Positions 1 through 10,505 of a stretch of 64,000 nucleotides of DNA are shown here, piece after piece (the stretch's first letter is position 1; the number at the start of each line of letters is the position of its first letter). Under the pieces are notes generated by a model, which searched no databases, had not been told where the DNA came from, and saw only the letters and a list, made by a program, of their open reading frames with translations. The DNA is from CAWAPS01 sp963783945 (lineage in GTDB: Bacteria > Actinomycetota > Acidimicrobiia > Acidimicrobiales > Palsa-688). Location: contig CAWAPS010000027.1 in the NCBI GenBank assembly GCA_963783945.1, forward strand, positions 1 to 64,000, read 5' to 3'. The translations under genes and the position numbers were made by a program.

Positions 1-1386
1 CGGCCCATCGAGGCGGGTCGACCGGTCGAGCCAAACCCGGAGGCGTCACCACCGGCGTGAGATCACGGGCATCTGGCCCACGACTACAACTACCTGCTCA
101 TCGCGTTGCTCGGGGTGGTAGCCGGGCTCATCGGGGTCGGGTTCAAGACTGTCCTGTACAAGATCGAGGACATCTGCGACACAGCCTGGAAGGGCGGGCC
201 GAGTGGGCCCGCCCGCGGTCGGCGGCGTGGCCCTGGGGCTGATCCTGTTGGCCCTGCCCCAGATGTACGGGGTGGGTTACCCGGTCATGGACCAGGCGGT
301 CGGCTCATATCCTGTTATGGCTGCTGATCATCCTGTGCGTGGCCAAAGTTGGGGCGGCCAGCCTGACCATCGGCATCGGCGGGTCCGGCGGGGTGTTCGC
401 CCCCTCGCTGTTCGTGGGGGCCATGGCCGGCACCGCCTTCGGGGTGACCGTGCACCACCTGATCGGCCCGGCCGTGGGAACGCCGGCCGTTTACGGGGTG
501 GTGGCCATGGGGGCGGTGTTCGCGGCCGCGGCCCAAGCCCCCCTCACCGCTATCGCCAGCGTCATCGAGATGACCGGCAACTTCACCCTGACCCTGCCCA
601 TCATGCTCGCCGTGGGTGTCGCGGCGGGGCTGTCCAAGCGGCTCACCTACGGCACCATCTACACCACCAAACTGCTGCGCCGGGGCACCGACATCGAAGC
701 CCCCACCCCCGGCCAACGTATTCCCCACCCTCACGGTGGCCGACGCCATGCAACCCCTCCCCCTAGGCGGCAATACGCGGTTCTGCGGAGGCGACGACCA
801 GACCGTCGACGGCCGGCCCGCCGCCACAACCGAAGACGGTCGCCCGGCCCCGGTACCCGGAGTGGTGGCCGCCACCCGCCCACCCCAGGTACTCTTCGCC
901 GACGAAACCCTCGAACAGGCCCTGCGCCAGCTGGTTCTATACGGACCGGCCGGCCTCCCAGTCGTCGCCCCCGACACCAACCAGGTGGTCGGCTGGATCA
1001 CAAGCCATCAGGTGCTCCAAGCGCTGGCCAGCCGGCTGGCCCGCTACCCCGACCAGGCCGCCCAGGGCGACGTGGCGGCCGAATGGGCCCGCCCCAACCC
1101 GACCCAGGCCCTCGCGGGCGCGCCCAACCCCCTCAGCGGATATCAAATCGTCGAACTGGTCATCACCGCCGGATCCTCCGCCGTAGGCCGGGCCGTCGCC
1201 GATGTCGAATGGCCCGCCGGGACCATCGTGGTCCCGGTCAACCGCAGCAGCCAGCCCCCCTCTAAGTCACCAGGCCCCCAACCTATGAGCCCCGGCGACC
1301 GGGTCACCGTGCTCCTACCGGACCGTTCGACCGCATCACCGCCAGGCCCCGAGGAACAGTACTTTGATGCCACCCGATCGAGATGA
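1..1386 (+). pseudogene. ClC-type chloride channel/transporter, multiply frameshifted
   Basis: Remains of a voltage-gated chloride channel (ClC) family membrane protein with cytoplasmic CBS and TrkA-C-like domains. Reading must change frame about three times (near 200, 300 and 715). The pieces are a membrane helix LLGVVAGLIGVGFKTVLYK (about 106), a second segment from about 203, the ClC core with the selectivity-filter motif GSGGVFAPSLF and EMTGNF (about 303-715), a CBS-like stretch with DETLEQALRQL and GLPVVAPDTNQVVGW (about 895-1000), and a TrkA-C-like tail ending at 1386. A stop at 58-60 interrupts the upstream frame, and the N-terminal third is absent or left of the window. Seen: broken frames with family motifs. 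Inference: dead gene; assembly indels are the alternative. Confidence 0.75.
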
Positions 1387-1867
1387 TCTGGGTGCAGCAG
1401 AGGGACAATCGAGGCCGGTCGGCGTCGCCTTCTTCGCGTCCCGCCTGGACCCAAAGGCTACCCCCGACGAAGCCCACCGGCTCTTCAATGCTTCCATCGC
1501 CATCTCCGCCTCCCGAGCCTGCTCACCTATGTTCTCCTGCCTGTCGCCGCCCCCCTGATAGGACCGTCTCTGGGCACCAGCCCCACAGTCGCTATACCGT
1601 CGAGCGCCGCGCCGCTCTGGTCTTCGATGTGCGGGCCGTGCGCAGGTTCTGGCTCGCTGACCACCGGGTGGCGGCGGCCAATGATCGTCATTTACGCCGT
1701 CACCATGGTCATCCTCATACAACAGGGTGCATGACTGGCGGGGTGGCGTGTCGGCGGGCGAAGGTCGGATCGAATGTTGATGTCACCCGAGCGTGGTATG
1801 GCGGGTGCGCGCCGGCCCGCCGAGCGCTGCTTGGCGTGCTGCTAGGTTGCCGCTCAGAAGGAGCTGG
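1387..1867. other. Gene-free stretch, possible membrane-protein debris
   Basis: No ORF with family motifs. One plus-strand frame around 1520-1730 gives hydrophobic pieces (LLTYVLLPVAAPLIGPSLGT and later RPMIVIYAVTMVILIQ) that could be remnants of a small membrane protein such as an HPP-type protein, but the frame is interrupted and I cannot assign it. Confidence 0.3.
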
Positions 1868-2416
1868 TCAGGCAGGCCAGGCGATCCTGACGGCCAGGTC
1901 GGACACAGTGAGATTCAGGCGAATGCTGTTGTTTGTAGGCATGTACTGGCCGACCAGCACCCACCATCGTAACTCCCGGGCGGTCGGGTCGACTTCGGCG
2001 ATCTCGTTCACGTCGTGCCGGGCGTAGAAATCGAACTTGGCCATGGTCTCGTCCCCGGCGGAAGCGACCTCCACCACGACCGCGGCCGTCGGCACGTACA
2101 GCTCTGACGGCAGGTTGCGGTGGTAGCCGAGGTCGGGCACCCGGTAGTCGTTTTCCTCGCCCAGATTGAACGGTCCAGTGCCGATCAGGTCTGCTTGCTC
2201 GGCGTGCGGGGCGAGCAGTGTCGTAAGGTGGGCTTGGATGTACCCGTGCCACGGGTGCGCCATGGGTGCCACGCAGTAAACCCCTTCCCGGACCTCGTCA
2301 TAGCCGTCCTGCCCCAAAGCTTGACGGCGGACCAGAAAGTCGTCGACCTCTTGGGGAGGAGGATCGGAGAACATCACGGGTCCGCGATGGGCGAGAATCT
2401 TCATCCGCACCATCAT
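1868..2416 (-). CDS. Uma2-family (DUF820) PD-(D/E)XK nuclease-fold protein
   Basis: Intact 182-aa protein. It matches the Uma2/DUF820 family: the central YRVPDLGYHR supplies the PD of the nuclease fold, VVVEVASAGDETMAKFDFY supplies the E-V and K elements, and EIAEVDPTARELRWW is the usual C-terminal strand after the core. Family members are predicted PD-(D/E)XK nucleases often found in multicopy; few have been characterised. Three in-frame ATG codons (2416, 2413, 2404) compete for the start. It stands alone between pseudogenes, so context gives no function. It is one of the few intact reading frames in the first 12 kb. Confidence 0.8.
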   Translation of the reverse strand: MMVRMKILAHRGPVMFSDPPPQEVDDFLVRRQALGQDGYDEVREGVYCVAPMAHPWHGYIQAHLTTLLAPHAEQADLIGTGPFNLGEENDYRVPDLGYHRNLPSELYVPTAAVVVEVASAGDETMAKFDFYARHDVNEIAEVDPTARELRWWVLVGQYMPTNNSIRLNLTVSDLAVRIAWPA

Positions 2417-2435
2417 AGGTTGTGTAATCCAGAAT

Positions 2436-2990
2436 CTAAGGTGGTTGATCCGGCGATCCGGTGAAGGCTGTGGCGGCTGACGCGACTCGGCCTACACGAT
2501 GGTGGTGCTCGAGACGACGGTCAATCACCCGGAGAGAACCAGTTTCTCGCCGCCGATACCACCACAGACGTAGCCCACGGGCGACGACTAGCGCTCCGAC
2601 ACTAAGTAGGAATCCGCTGGCCAAGGCTATAACGATCTGCGTAACCATTCCGCCCACATCAGCACCCGCCATCAAGCACAGGATCAACCCGCCGCTCACG
2701 GCCAGCCGGGCGCTCCAAAGGGCTACGACACGGAACTGAACTCGGCTCCAGATGCGCCTCAGGGCGGACGTCTGAACCGAGTGCTCCAACGTGGTAAATG
2801 CTCGCCGATCCCGGTTGCTCAGCCCGTTGTCACCTGAAGGCAAGGTGCTCGGATTTGGTTTCCATCCTCGATCTCCCAATGGAAAGAACGCTCTTCCATA
2901 TGAAGCCCCTTTCACCGTACGGCCGACCGAACGCTCCGCTTGTCGCTCAGGCGGGCAGCGAGAGTACCAATGGCATCCCACGCACGGCAC
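2436..2990 (-). CDS. Hypothetical protein with two predicted membrane segments
   Basis: Not recognised. The 184-aa frame has an unstructured, basic N-terminal half. It then has two hydrophobic stretches, SARLAVSGGLILCLMAG and VTQIVIALASGFLLSVGAL, followed by an arginine-rich tail. If real, the true start is probably internal (a Met or Val just before the first helix) and the product is a small inner-membrane protein. It lies just upstream of the Uma2 gene on the same strand, about 20 nt away. Base composition here is lower in GC than in the catabolic part of the window. The support is hydrophobicity only. Confidence 0.3.
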   Translation of the reverse strand: MPCVGCHWYSRCPPERQAERSVGRTVKGASYGRAFFPLGDRGWKPNPSTLPSGDNGLSNRDRRAFTTLEHSVQTSALRRIWSRVQFRVVALWSARLAVSGGLILCLMAGADVGGMVTQIVIALASGFLLSVGALVVARGLRLWWYRRRETGSLRVIDRRLEHHHRVGRVASAATAFTGSPDQPP

Positions 2991-3714
2991 CCGCGAAAAC
3001 CCGACGTCAGGAATTTCCCGGCGCTGCTCAACCTACCATTTCCAGTACGTGTACGCAAGCGGGGATATCCCTTCACAAACTGACCGGTTCTGATCCGATT
3101 CACTCCCCGTCTTCTTTCGATCTGCAAATCCCCGTAGCGGGGCCTCCTCTCACCGCTGTCGGCCAGGGCGACCCGCCGTCGTATCGGGCGACTACCGGGG
3201 ACGCCAGGTCATTCGACCGATCCGACCTGACCCGCGCCGCCCAGCACGGTCGGTGAGGAGTCGTCCGCGTCCACGACAGCCACCAACGATGAGATCGGCG
3301 TCCCAGAGCTGAACGTCGAGCACAATCCGCTTGGCCACGAAGCGGACGCCGGCGGAATCGACCGTTGAGGTGACGGGCGAGACGTCGAAGTGACTCAACG
3401 AACACAATGAGTTCGACCGATTCGGCGGGCTTCATCCGCGGTCTTGTAGAGGGATAGTCCTGTCACAGTCGGGACGCGTTCCCACACATGCACTACCCGA
3501 GCGGGATCGCTCTCGCCAACGGCTAGCCGGCAGGCAGTATAACTGCGGCGTTTGATCTTCGACCGACAGCCGGGAGAAATCTAGAGGAGGCCGGGCCCAA
3601 GACCGGAACGGTAAGGCGTCTGAGGTGTGAGTTCGTTGACCCAGTCGAGGGGGGATCGTTCCAGGAATATCCACCTCGAACCTGTCCGGACAGCCGCTCG
3701 AGTATCGAAACTTC
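2991..3714. other. Gene-free stretch
   Basis: Only short arginine-rich frames without family motifs. One minus-strand frame (3192-3407, beginning MCSLSHFDVSPVTSTVDSAG) looks slightly protein-like in its first 45 residues, but no domain could be named. I see no convincing gene. Confidence 0.4.
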
Positions 3715-5291
3715 TCAGTCACGATCCCCCGCCACACTGACCTCGCCGCTGGTCCAGGTAGGTGTGAACGCGTTGGACAGCTTGGTGCGGTGCACGTGTA
3801 CGTCATGCGTCGGTTCCCTCAGGGGCTGGGCACTCGAACGTCTGAGTGAGTTGTTGGGCTGGCGGGCGTCGCCAATAACGGTGAGGGTGTCACCGGCGTG
3901 AAGCTGTGTTTCGCCCCGCACTGCGAGCAGCTGGCCGTCACGCACCAGCAGGGTGACCCAGGCATCCGGGGGCAGGCCATCAAGGCTGGCAACTGTGCTG
4001 GCATCGGCGGGTGAGCCGGAGGCCACGGTCAGCTGATGAACGTTCTCGGGCTCGTCGCGCAGCCTCACGCCCAGGGCCCACCGTTCGGGATCCACCAGGT
4101 GCACGGGCAGGCCCAGCCGCCCGGCCACGTCGGCCCTCGGCTCCCTTGCCCCACCACGGAGAAGACCACGACAACGATCACGATCTCGTACAGCCGGGCC
4201 ACATCGGGCATGGAGGTGGTCAGCAAGTAGCCGCCGAGCAGGATGGGAACGGCCCCTTTCAGCCCGGCGAAGAGGACGAACTGACGTTCGTTCGGTCGTA
4301 GGTGAGCGGGGATAAGGCACAAGCCGACCAGTACCGGTCTGATTACCACGGCGAGAGCGACGGCGTAGACCAGGCCGGGAACCCACACGTCGGTACGGGC
4401 CAGCACCCCGAGATCGACGGTGAGACCGAGGACGGCGAAGGCGACGATCTCGCCCAGACTGGCCAGGGCGCCGTGGAACCGTTCGATCTCCCCCTTGTAG
4501 GGGCCCGTTCGTCGCCCAGGGCGATGCCGGCCACGAAGACCGCCAGGAACCCCGAGCCGTGCGCCACAGTGGCGGCGCCGAAGATCACCAGGGCGGCGGC
4601 CAGGGTCCGCAGCGGATAGAGACCCTCGCTGGGCAAGGGGACCCGCCGCATGAACCACAGCAGGGCGTGGACCCCTGCGACGCCGACGGCGGCACCGACA
4701 AGCATCTGTAGGGCGAAGTTGCCGGTGGCGTGGGCCACCTCGGCCGGGGTGGGGGCACCACCAGGGCGATCAGGCTAGCCATGAGGGCGATACCCACCGG
4801 GTCATTGGCGCCGGACTCGCCTTCGAGGATGGTGCCGCTGCGCCCTTCAACTTGACGTCTGCCCAGCACGGAGAAGACCACGGTCGGGTCGGTTGGGGCC
4901 AAGCGCGGTCGCCACGAGCAGCGACACGTACCAGTCGAATCCGAAGGCCGCGTGCAATGGGCGGCTCCGGCGACGGCGGTCAGGAAGGTGCCGATCACCC
5001 CGACGATTACGCGATGGGTGCCAGGGCGGTACGGAAGCGCCTCCAGCCGATACGCATGCCGCCGTCGAAGAGGACGCACACCAGCGCCACATGGTCAGCG
5101 ACTCGGTTGACGGTCTTGTGGTCGGGGGCGTGCGCCACGGGAACGATCTCGACGGCCACCGCCGCCGCGATCAGGACCAGTGCGGGCAGCGGGATCTTTA
5201 TACGTTCGGTGACCCGGCTCGACACGACGGCTGCCAGGCCCATGGCCACGATGAGCAACACTATCGCTCCGAACGTTTCTGCGTCGCTCAT
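3715..5291 (-). pseudogene. CPA1-type Na+(K+)/H+ antiporter with TrkA-C domain, frameshifted
   Basis: Remains of an NhaP-like monovalent cation/proton antiporter. The start is good: ATG at 5291, six bases after GGAG. It reads MSDAETFGAIVLLIVAMG and ...VLFDGGMRIGWRRFRTALAP, typical of the first helices. The frame then breaks (near 5000). It resumes as TILEGESGANDPVGIALMAS (the ion-binding ND region), shifts again to GNFALQMLVGAAVGVAGVHALL, again to GEIVAFAVLGLTVDLGVL and FAGLKGAVPILLGGYLL, and finally to a RCK_C/TrkA-C tail (VTLLVRDGQLLAVRGET). At least four frame changes are needed. The order of pieces is colinear with the family, so this is one decayed gene, or a stretch with assembly indels. 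Confidence 0.8.
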
Positions 5292-5303
5292 CGGGCACTC
5301 CAA

Positions 5304-6011
5304 TCAGGCACTCACCATCAAGTGCCGACCAACTTGCCCGGCTCGCCACACGAGACTATAGCCGATCACGCCGCCCAGCCGGTGGACGCCGACAACCCCG
5401 CAAACTGCGAGGGACATCTGTTGGGAAGACAGCCTCCGTTGTAGATGTAGACGAGTCGAAGGTGCCCTGCAGGGGACTGGCTTAGGGCGGACCGCACCGC
5501 CGGGGCCGTGATTGCCCAATTCAGCGGGGGAGCGATCACCGTTGCCAAGTAGTCGCGAGGACGGCCGAAGGTCCTACAACTCGCATCCCAATCGCGCCTC
5601 TGACCCCGCCCCAACGGGTCACCGATGGCCTCGGCTAACCAGCAAAATATGATCGAGGTGAGGTTCGTCGATGAACTCATTGTCGGGTTCGAGCAGAAAG
5701 ATGACGAAGAGCTCCGTCAGGGTCTGGCCCCAATCTTGTGGCGGGCTCAGCGGCCTGGTTCAGTCATGAGGCATTTGATCCCATACGGAGCACCGCCCCT
5801 TCAGCTTGATCGCTATGAACATGAGGGCCACGCCCTCGCCGACGTACGTACCATCGTCGAGCTCATCGCCGCCACCAAAACGGGTTCTCCGTCCAATGCG
5901 GCTACAACCCGAATTGTTAGCCCGGGCCGGCTAGTAGATGGGCGACTAGGACTGCACCATTCCACTGCGCCCTACACAACCGGAACGGCGAATCGAACTA
6001 AACCTCGCCGT
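5304..6011. other. No convincing gene; one weak plus-strand frame
   Basis: A plus-strand frame from 5625 (MASANQQNMIEVRFVDELIV, then GFEQKDDEELRQGLAPILWR) looks protein-like for about 85 codons. It then decays into low-quality sequence up to 6119 and overlaps the next gene. No family is recognised and no ribosome-binding site precedes it. The rest of the stretch holds nothing I can name. Confidence 0.25.
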
Positions 6012-6302
6012 CTAACCCGCGGTGCGCCCCTTCACGCGGACTGCTTGATCACGGGAGGCCCGCTTAGCAACGCCTTCTTGATGAACTGTAAAACAGATAG
6101 CGATCGTTACTGCTGCTAGCCCGACGATGAGGAAGGAGACTGACGCAGCAAATGGCGTCAAGTCGGTCGCCAACTCAAGGCCCAAGAGGACTATTACAAC
6201 GCAGCCAACACCGACGGCGAACCCGCATCCTATCAGTCGCTGGCTCGTGGTCCGTCTCACGCATGTTCCTTCACGAATTCCAAGCGACTGTTGCAAGTAC
6301 AA
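6012..6302 (-). CDS. Small hypothetical membrane protein (two helices)
   Basis: Not recognised. The 96-aa frame contains two well-formed hydrophobic segments, LIGCGFAVGVGCVVIVLLGL and FAASVSFLIVGLAAVTIAI, separated by a short loop and flanked by basic residues (RRTTSQR before, KRASRDQAVRVKGR after). A GTG just before RRTTSQRL (codon 15 or so) may be the true start, giving about 81 residues. This matches the layout of many small actinobacterial two-helix proteins. The neighbours are decayed, so it may be a relic. Confidence 0.4.
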   Translation of the reverse strand: MYLQQSLGIREGTCVRRTTSQRLIGCGFAVGVGCVVIVLLGLELATDLTPFAASVSFLIVGLAAVTIAICFTVHQEGVAKRASRDQAVRVKGRTAG

Positions 6303-6621
6303 CGATCATAATCCGGTCATCGGACTCACCGGACGGCAATATGGTCCGCGGATAACTCATTTGCGATTGGAGATCCGGTTCACGCTCTCACCTCGTATTC
6401 GGACAACCTCCTAAAGCGGCACACGTCAGGCCTAGATACTTCGCGGAGCTGGTCCGCTAAGCATTGACATTACCCAGGATGATCGCGTTACCGGTGGATA
6501 CCAGACATCTCGACGAAAGCACCGACTTGATCACATCCCCAAGCCCGTCGCATAGCGAACCTGTAACAGGCGGTGGTGAAGGCGACCTCCCCGGCCTGAA
6601 TCGGCTAGGAAGCCCACGCCT
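6303..6621. other. Gene-free stretch
   Basis: No ORF with recognisable motifs on either strand; AT-richer than the surroundings. Confidence 0.4.
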
Positions 6622-7370
6622 TTATGCCACTAGACACCTGAAGAAGCTAGTGAGCAGCGGAAGCCCGAGTGGCGAACCGCCGTGAGCGAGGATGCCCCGG
6701 GCGCCGAGGTCGTGACCGATGGCTTCGAAGGCCCACGCGATGGGATCACCACGCTGAGGCCGGCGCCGGTACGGGCCATGAGGTCGACCGGGAGGATGGC
6801 ACCGGAGAACAACACCGCAGGAAAGCACAGCATCGGTAGGGCGAGAGTGGCCTGGGCCACGGTTCTGACCGAGGCGGAGGTGAGCAGGCCGAGACCCAGG
6901 GCCGCAACCGCGCAGACCAGTAGGCTGACGCCCATCGAGGCGTACGTGGACAGCGGGCGTCTGGGTAAGCGGTCTAGCAGACGAAGCACACCTAGCGTTG
7001 CCGTGACCACCAAGACGAGGAAAGGCACCAGGATGGTCACCTTCGACGCCACGTAGGCGCCGAGCCGCAAGCCGACGAGGTGCTCTCGACGCAGGATGGT
7101 TCGCTCCGTGCAGATCTGGAGCAAGCCATAGGTGAGCCCGAAGAAAAAGGCGGCGAACACGACCCAGAAGCCGATCATCACCATGGAGCTCGGGGTGGGG
7201 TGCCGGAAGTCGAAGGCGCCGGGTCGGAACAGGATCGCGAACATGCCGACGACCAGCGCCGGTGACCCGACGAGGATCGCGAGGGTCAACCGATTGCGCA
7301 CGAATGTCTCGAGGGTCCGGCGGGTGAGGACACCCCATTGCGTGAGCCCACCGGCACGTTGCGTTGCCAA
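6622..7370 (-). pseudogene. ABC-2 type transporter membrane domain, truncated and frameshifted
   Basis: The frame starting at 7370 gives a membrane domain of the ABC-2/ABCG kind: GVLTRRTLETFVRNRLTLA, then six hydrophobic stretches (for example VMIGFWVVFAAFFFGLTYGL and LPMLCFPAVLFSGAILPVDL), with CTERTILRREHLVGL between them as in half-transporters whose ATPase lies on the same polypeptide. The last part is out of frame: near 6740 the reading must shift to obtain WAFEAIGHDLGARGI and the end. No ATP-binding domain precedes it, so the gene is also cut at its 5' side. In families of this layout the module follows FHA and ABC domains. Inferred non-functional. Confidence 0.7.
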
Positions 7371-7531
7371 TCCACGCGGCCACCAACGATCATGGACTCG
7401 GCATCTGCATCTGGGAAGGGGAATCGGTCGACGCTGTGCGTCAGGTGGTTGAAGGCGCGGTCGGACCTTGGGCGAACAATGAGTACTACGAAATGCACGT
7501 GGACGGACTTACGCCGCAGCTCGGAAAGTAA
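7346..7531 (+). pseudogene. C-terminal fragment of a small unknown protein
   Basis: A start-less reading frame follows an in-frame stop at 7343-7345 and runs to TAA at 7529-7531. It encodes a clearly protein-like segment, with GLGICIWEGESVDAVRQVVE and then GAVGPWANNEYYEMHVDGL. The pattern (strand, helix with DAVRQVVE, strand with EYYEM) recalls the end of small ferredoxin-fold proteins such as the DUF4242/SCO4226 group, but I cannot name the family with certainty. The N-terminal part is missing and the 5' end overlaps the antisense ABC-2 remnant by about 25 nt, so this looks like a decayed gene. Confidence 0.4.
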
Positions 7532-7944
7532 CCGGCTGATCGCGGCGAGCCAGGTCTGCCGGTCTGGTCGCCCATCAGCGTCGGAGTGGCGGGCGCGCTG
7601 ATCTACCGGCTTGTGGCCCATTTTTGCGAGCCGCTGACGCGAGCTGGTGACGGCGACGGCCCCGATTACTCAGTCGACGGCTACGGCACGGGTTAGTCGA
7701 CTCCGGGCGCCCTCGAGTCGGTCCCGTCAGCGCCGGAGTAACAGGCATTCGGCGGTCCTTCATCACTCCGAGTCCGGCGCTAAGCGGTAGTGACCACGAT
7801 CATCGAGAATTTCGCGGAAGGGCTTGCATCTGAGCCGCTGGTGGCAGCGCTATGACGGTAATAGGGGCGAGGCGATGGTGGCCAAGGATCTAAGTCGGCA
7901 TCGCCCGCGGGGAGCAAGTCGTAGGCGATCGATTTCACCACGGT
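7532..7944. other. Gene-free stretch
   Basis: No supported coding frame or RNA gene seen between the fragment ending at 7531 and the PadR-type gene. Confidence 0.45.
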
Positions 7945-8733
7945 TCAGGACGGCTTGGCCACGATGACGTCGGTAGCTTTGATGATCATCACCGTACGGC
8001 CCCCCGGGGCGAGATCGAGATCTTGAGCCGCCTCTTTCGTGATAGCTGCCGTCAGAGCTTGGCTGTCGGCGAGTGTCGCCTTGATAGTTGACATGACGGC
8101 TCCATATGCGACGGCCGTGATGGTGCCCTCTAGCTGGTTACGGGCGCTCAACCGCATCTCAGGCTTGGTCGAGGCTGGGAGCTGGAGGGGGTGGATGGCT
8201 TCGTCCAGGAAGCGCCGGACCGCCCGGGCGTTCTCGCGCCGCCACAACTCGACGAGTCCGTCCCCTTCGGCTGTGGTGGTGAGGGCATCGATGGTGGGTT
8301 GGACGGCCTCTTGCTGAGCAGCGAGCAAGGTTCGGGTCTCCAACCCGACTCGATCCCGCAGGGCTAGCTTGATAAGCAACTCGGTGCGGATGTGCTCCAC
8401 GGGCGTATCCAGCCAACGCTGGCTTGACCGGCGGCCTTTGGCGGTGGCGGCCAATAGGACTCGGTCACGGCCATGGCCGGTGTTGTGGGTGCGGCGCGTC
8501 ACCAGAGCGTTCTCGACGAGCCCATCGATGGCCCGGTAACTGAGCGGTCTGGTCAGACTCCAAATCCGCCCGAGTGCGCCGCCGGGGGCAAGCAGGGTGC
8601 CGATAGCCCAGCCGTGGGAAATTCCTTCCACGACGAGGGCCAAGCAGACCTGCTCCGCAAGCGACAGGGCGTGCGTCTCGACTCGGGATCCACGGGCCCG
8701 GGTTGAACGATCACTGGTCAAAGCCGAAGGCAC
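7945..8733 (-). CDS. PadR-type winged-helix regulator fused to a TOBE/Mop molybdate-binding domain
   Basis: Intact protein of about 262 residues. The N-terminal part (LSLAEQVCLALVVEGISHGW to VLLAATAKGRRSSQRWL) is a PadR-like winged helix, followed by a helical segment with ELWRRENARAVRRFLD, as in PadR/Vir C-terminal domains. The last 65 residues, from LSARNQLEGTITAVAYGAVM to MIIKATDVIVAK, are a textbook TOBE/molbindin domain: SARNQL opening, G-x-V repeat, LTAAITKEAAQDL and the GG-x-x-V-x-x-x-I-KATDV ending. The molbindin domain should bind molybdate or tungstate, so a metal-oxyanion-sensing repressor is inferred. GTG at 8733 and TTG at 8745 are both possible starts. No molybdate transport genes are visible nearby. 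Confidence 0.85.
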   Translation of the reverse strand: MPSALTSDRSTRARGSRVETHALSLAEQVCLALVVEGISHGWAIGTLLAPGGALGRIWSLTRPLSYRAIDGLVENALVTRRTHNTGHGRDRVLLAATAKGRRSSQRWLDTPVEHIRTELLIKLALRDRVGLETRTLLAAQQEAVQPTIDALTTTAEGDGLVELWRRENARAVRRFLDEAIHPLQLPASTKPEMRLSARNQLEGTITAVAYGAVMSTIKATLADSQALTAAITKEAAQDLDLAPGGRTVMIIKATDVIVAKPS

Positions 8734-8745
8734 GAGTCGGCACAA

Positions 8746-9368
8746 TAGTCAACCCGTGATTGTTCAGAGCCAGCCACATGTTCCCTGCGGGCACGCCGCC
8801 ACTCCGCCCAGGCCTTTCCTGGCGGCTGACCCTGTGGGTCGAGGGAACTTCGCGTTGTCGGTCTTCTGGTCATCTTCGCTTTTGGCCCCTACCCACCGGG
8901 GAGCGACGGGGGGCGTCCGCCTTCGCTCTGGCGGTCGTGGACGAGCATTAGAAGGTGCCAGCGGGATCCGATCCGCAATTTGGTTGACCCGCTGGGAGGA
9001 GGAGATGCTCAGGCCGATGCTTCAGCGGCCGTGGGGCGACCATTTTGGCGGAGACCACCTATCCTCGGCGTCGCAACCGGCGCCAAGCCCATAAGACCGC
9101 GTGGGCGTCTATCTCGGCTGACGTCGGCCTGGCCCCCTCACTCCTAGCGCCCGCCCATTACGACCGGCTTTCGCCGGGCCCAATCCGCCGGGCGCCGCCA
9201 TGCAAGTGTTCTGCACATAAGTTGGAGGTAAAACACTCCAGGACCTAGGCCTTCCAGGTGGCCGTGATGGCGGCCGTCGACCCGGTCCCGGCCCGGCGCC
9301 TTCATCGTCTCAGAACACGACGAAGCCCATCGCCGTGGCACGACTAAACGGGCGAAGCGGCGGACCGG
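8746..9368. other. Gene-free stretch
   Basis: Several short plus-strand frames occur, but none carries a recognisable domain. A piece ending ALAVVDEH near 8948 superficially recalls a GNAT acetyltransferase strand but is followed at once by a stop. Confidence 0.4.
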
Positions 9369-10308
9369 CTATCCCGCTTGTCCGGCGTGGGCGTCACGGT
9401 CCGTACTACGCCTGCGGACCAGGCCGGCGACGGTGGTGCCCCAGATGAGCACCAGGATGCCGTAGAGCCCGAGCGGTGCGGCGGCGGCCGGGCCAAAGGC
9501 GGTGGCCGCGAGGCCGGCGGCGATGGCGAATCGCGCATGGACGTGGTGAGCAGTACGGCGACGGCCGTCGGCCGCCCTGCACCGAGTGCGAGCACCCGGC
9601 CGACGATCGCCGAGCCGGTGAGGAAGACGACGAGGGCGGCGGCGACGGTGAGGTAACTGGTCGAGATGTGGACCTCGGCGGCGATGAGGGCGACGAGAGC
9701 GGCAACAGTGACGGTGGCGGTCGCGGTGGCGGCCCGGTCGAACCGGTTGCCCATCGGAGTGCACGATCGCAAGAGGCCGACGACCATAGGGAGCGCGACC
9801 ACGAGCGTCAGGTTGACAATGATGCCGCCGGGGTGAACGTCGACGGGCCCGGCCCCGATCGAGAGCACGGGGCCGGCCACGGCCACGGCGGCCACTGTGG
9901 AGCCGATGAGCACCCCAGCGGAAGGCGCGGCTTCGCCACCCGCCATCGCTGTGGTGGCCACCGAGGCGATCTCGCACGGCGCCACGCCGACCGCCAGGAT
10001 GTCATCGCGCAATGATCCGGCAACTACGAGACGAGATGCGGCCCAGGCCAGCGCGGGCAGGACCGTGACCCCGGCGACAGGACCGCGACGAGTTGTCGGG
10101 AGCTATGGGTCACGCGTCTGACCGCCGCTGGCTCAATGGTTATAGCCGTGGCGAAGACCAGGGCGGCGAGTAGGACGTTTAGCCCTTGATGGACGGTGAG
10201 CCAGGCCAGAGGTCTCTGCACACCCAGGCCGATGATCGCGGCAGCCACCACAAAAAGCAGTTCCGGGTAGGCCGACACGAAACGGCGCAGCGGGGAGTGC
10301 AATTCCAA
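9369..10308 (-). pseudogene. Bile acid:sodium symporter (BASS)-type transporter, frameshifted
   Basis: Colinear pieces of a BASS/ACR3-superfamily carrier. The frame from ATG 10308 begins MELHSPLRRFVSAYPELLF and continues with LNVLLAALVFATAITIEPAAV. It shifts near 10075 to the frame containing GVAPCEIASVATTAMAGGEA, the characteristic APC/TTALAGG helix-break of this family, plus IIVNLTLVVALPMVVGLL. It shifts again near 9545 to FAIAAGLAATAFGPAAAAPL and GLYGILVLIWGTTVAGLVRR. The total length (about 313 codons) equals that of an intact family member, so small indels rather than deletions broke it. It lies downstream of the decayed MerR gene on the same strand and was probably its target. Confidence 0.8.
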
Positions 10309-10505
10309 TGTCGTTGGGCTCGTGATGGTTTGACTTCTCGTTGATGGTGTCCGGTTCGAAAGGGCCCGGCGCCTCAGCCGACGACCAGGGCCGGTTCGCA
10401 GCCGACGCAGCCACCGAGGACGGGATCGACCAGCATGAGGCCACCATTCACGCTGAGATAGGCCCCTTGACGGCGTGGCTTCGCGTCGCCACCGCTCGAG
10501 GCAAA

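Noticed and set aside
5625..6119. 164-codon plus-strand frame
   Set aside because: The first half is protein-like, but no family, ribosome-binding site or context supports it; kept only as a note.
8870..8951. GNAT acetyltransferase remnant
   Set aside because: Only ALAVVDEH resembles the family strand; no acetyl-CoA-binding motif follows in any frame.
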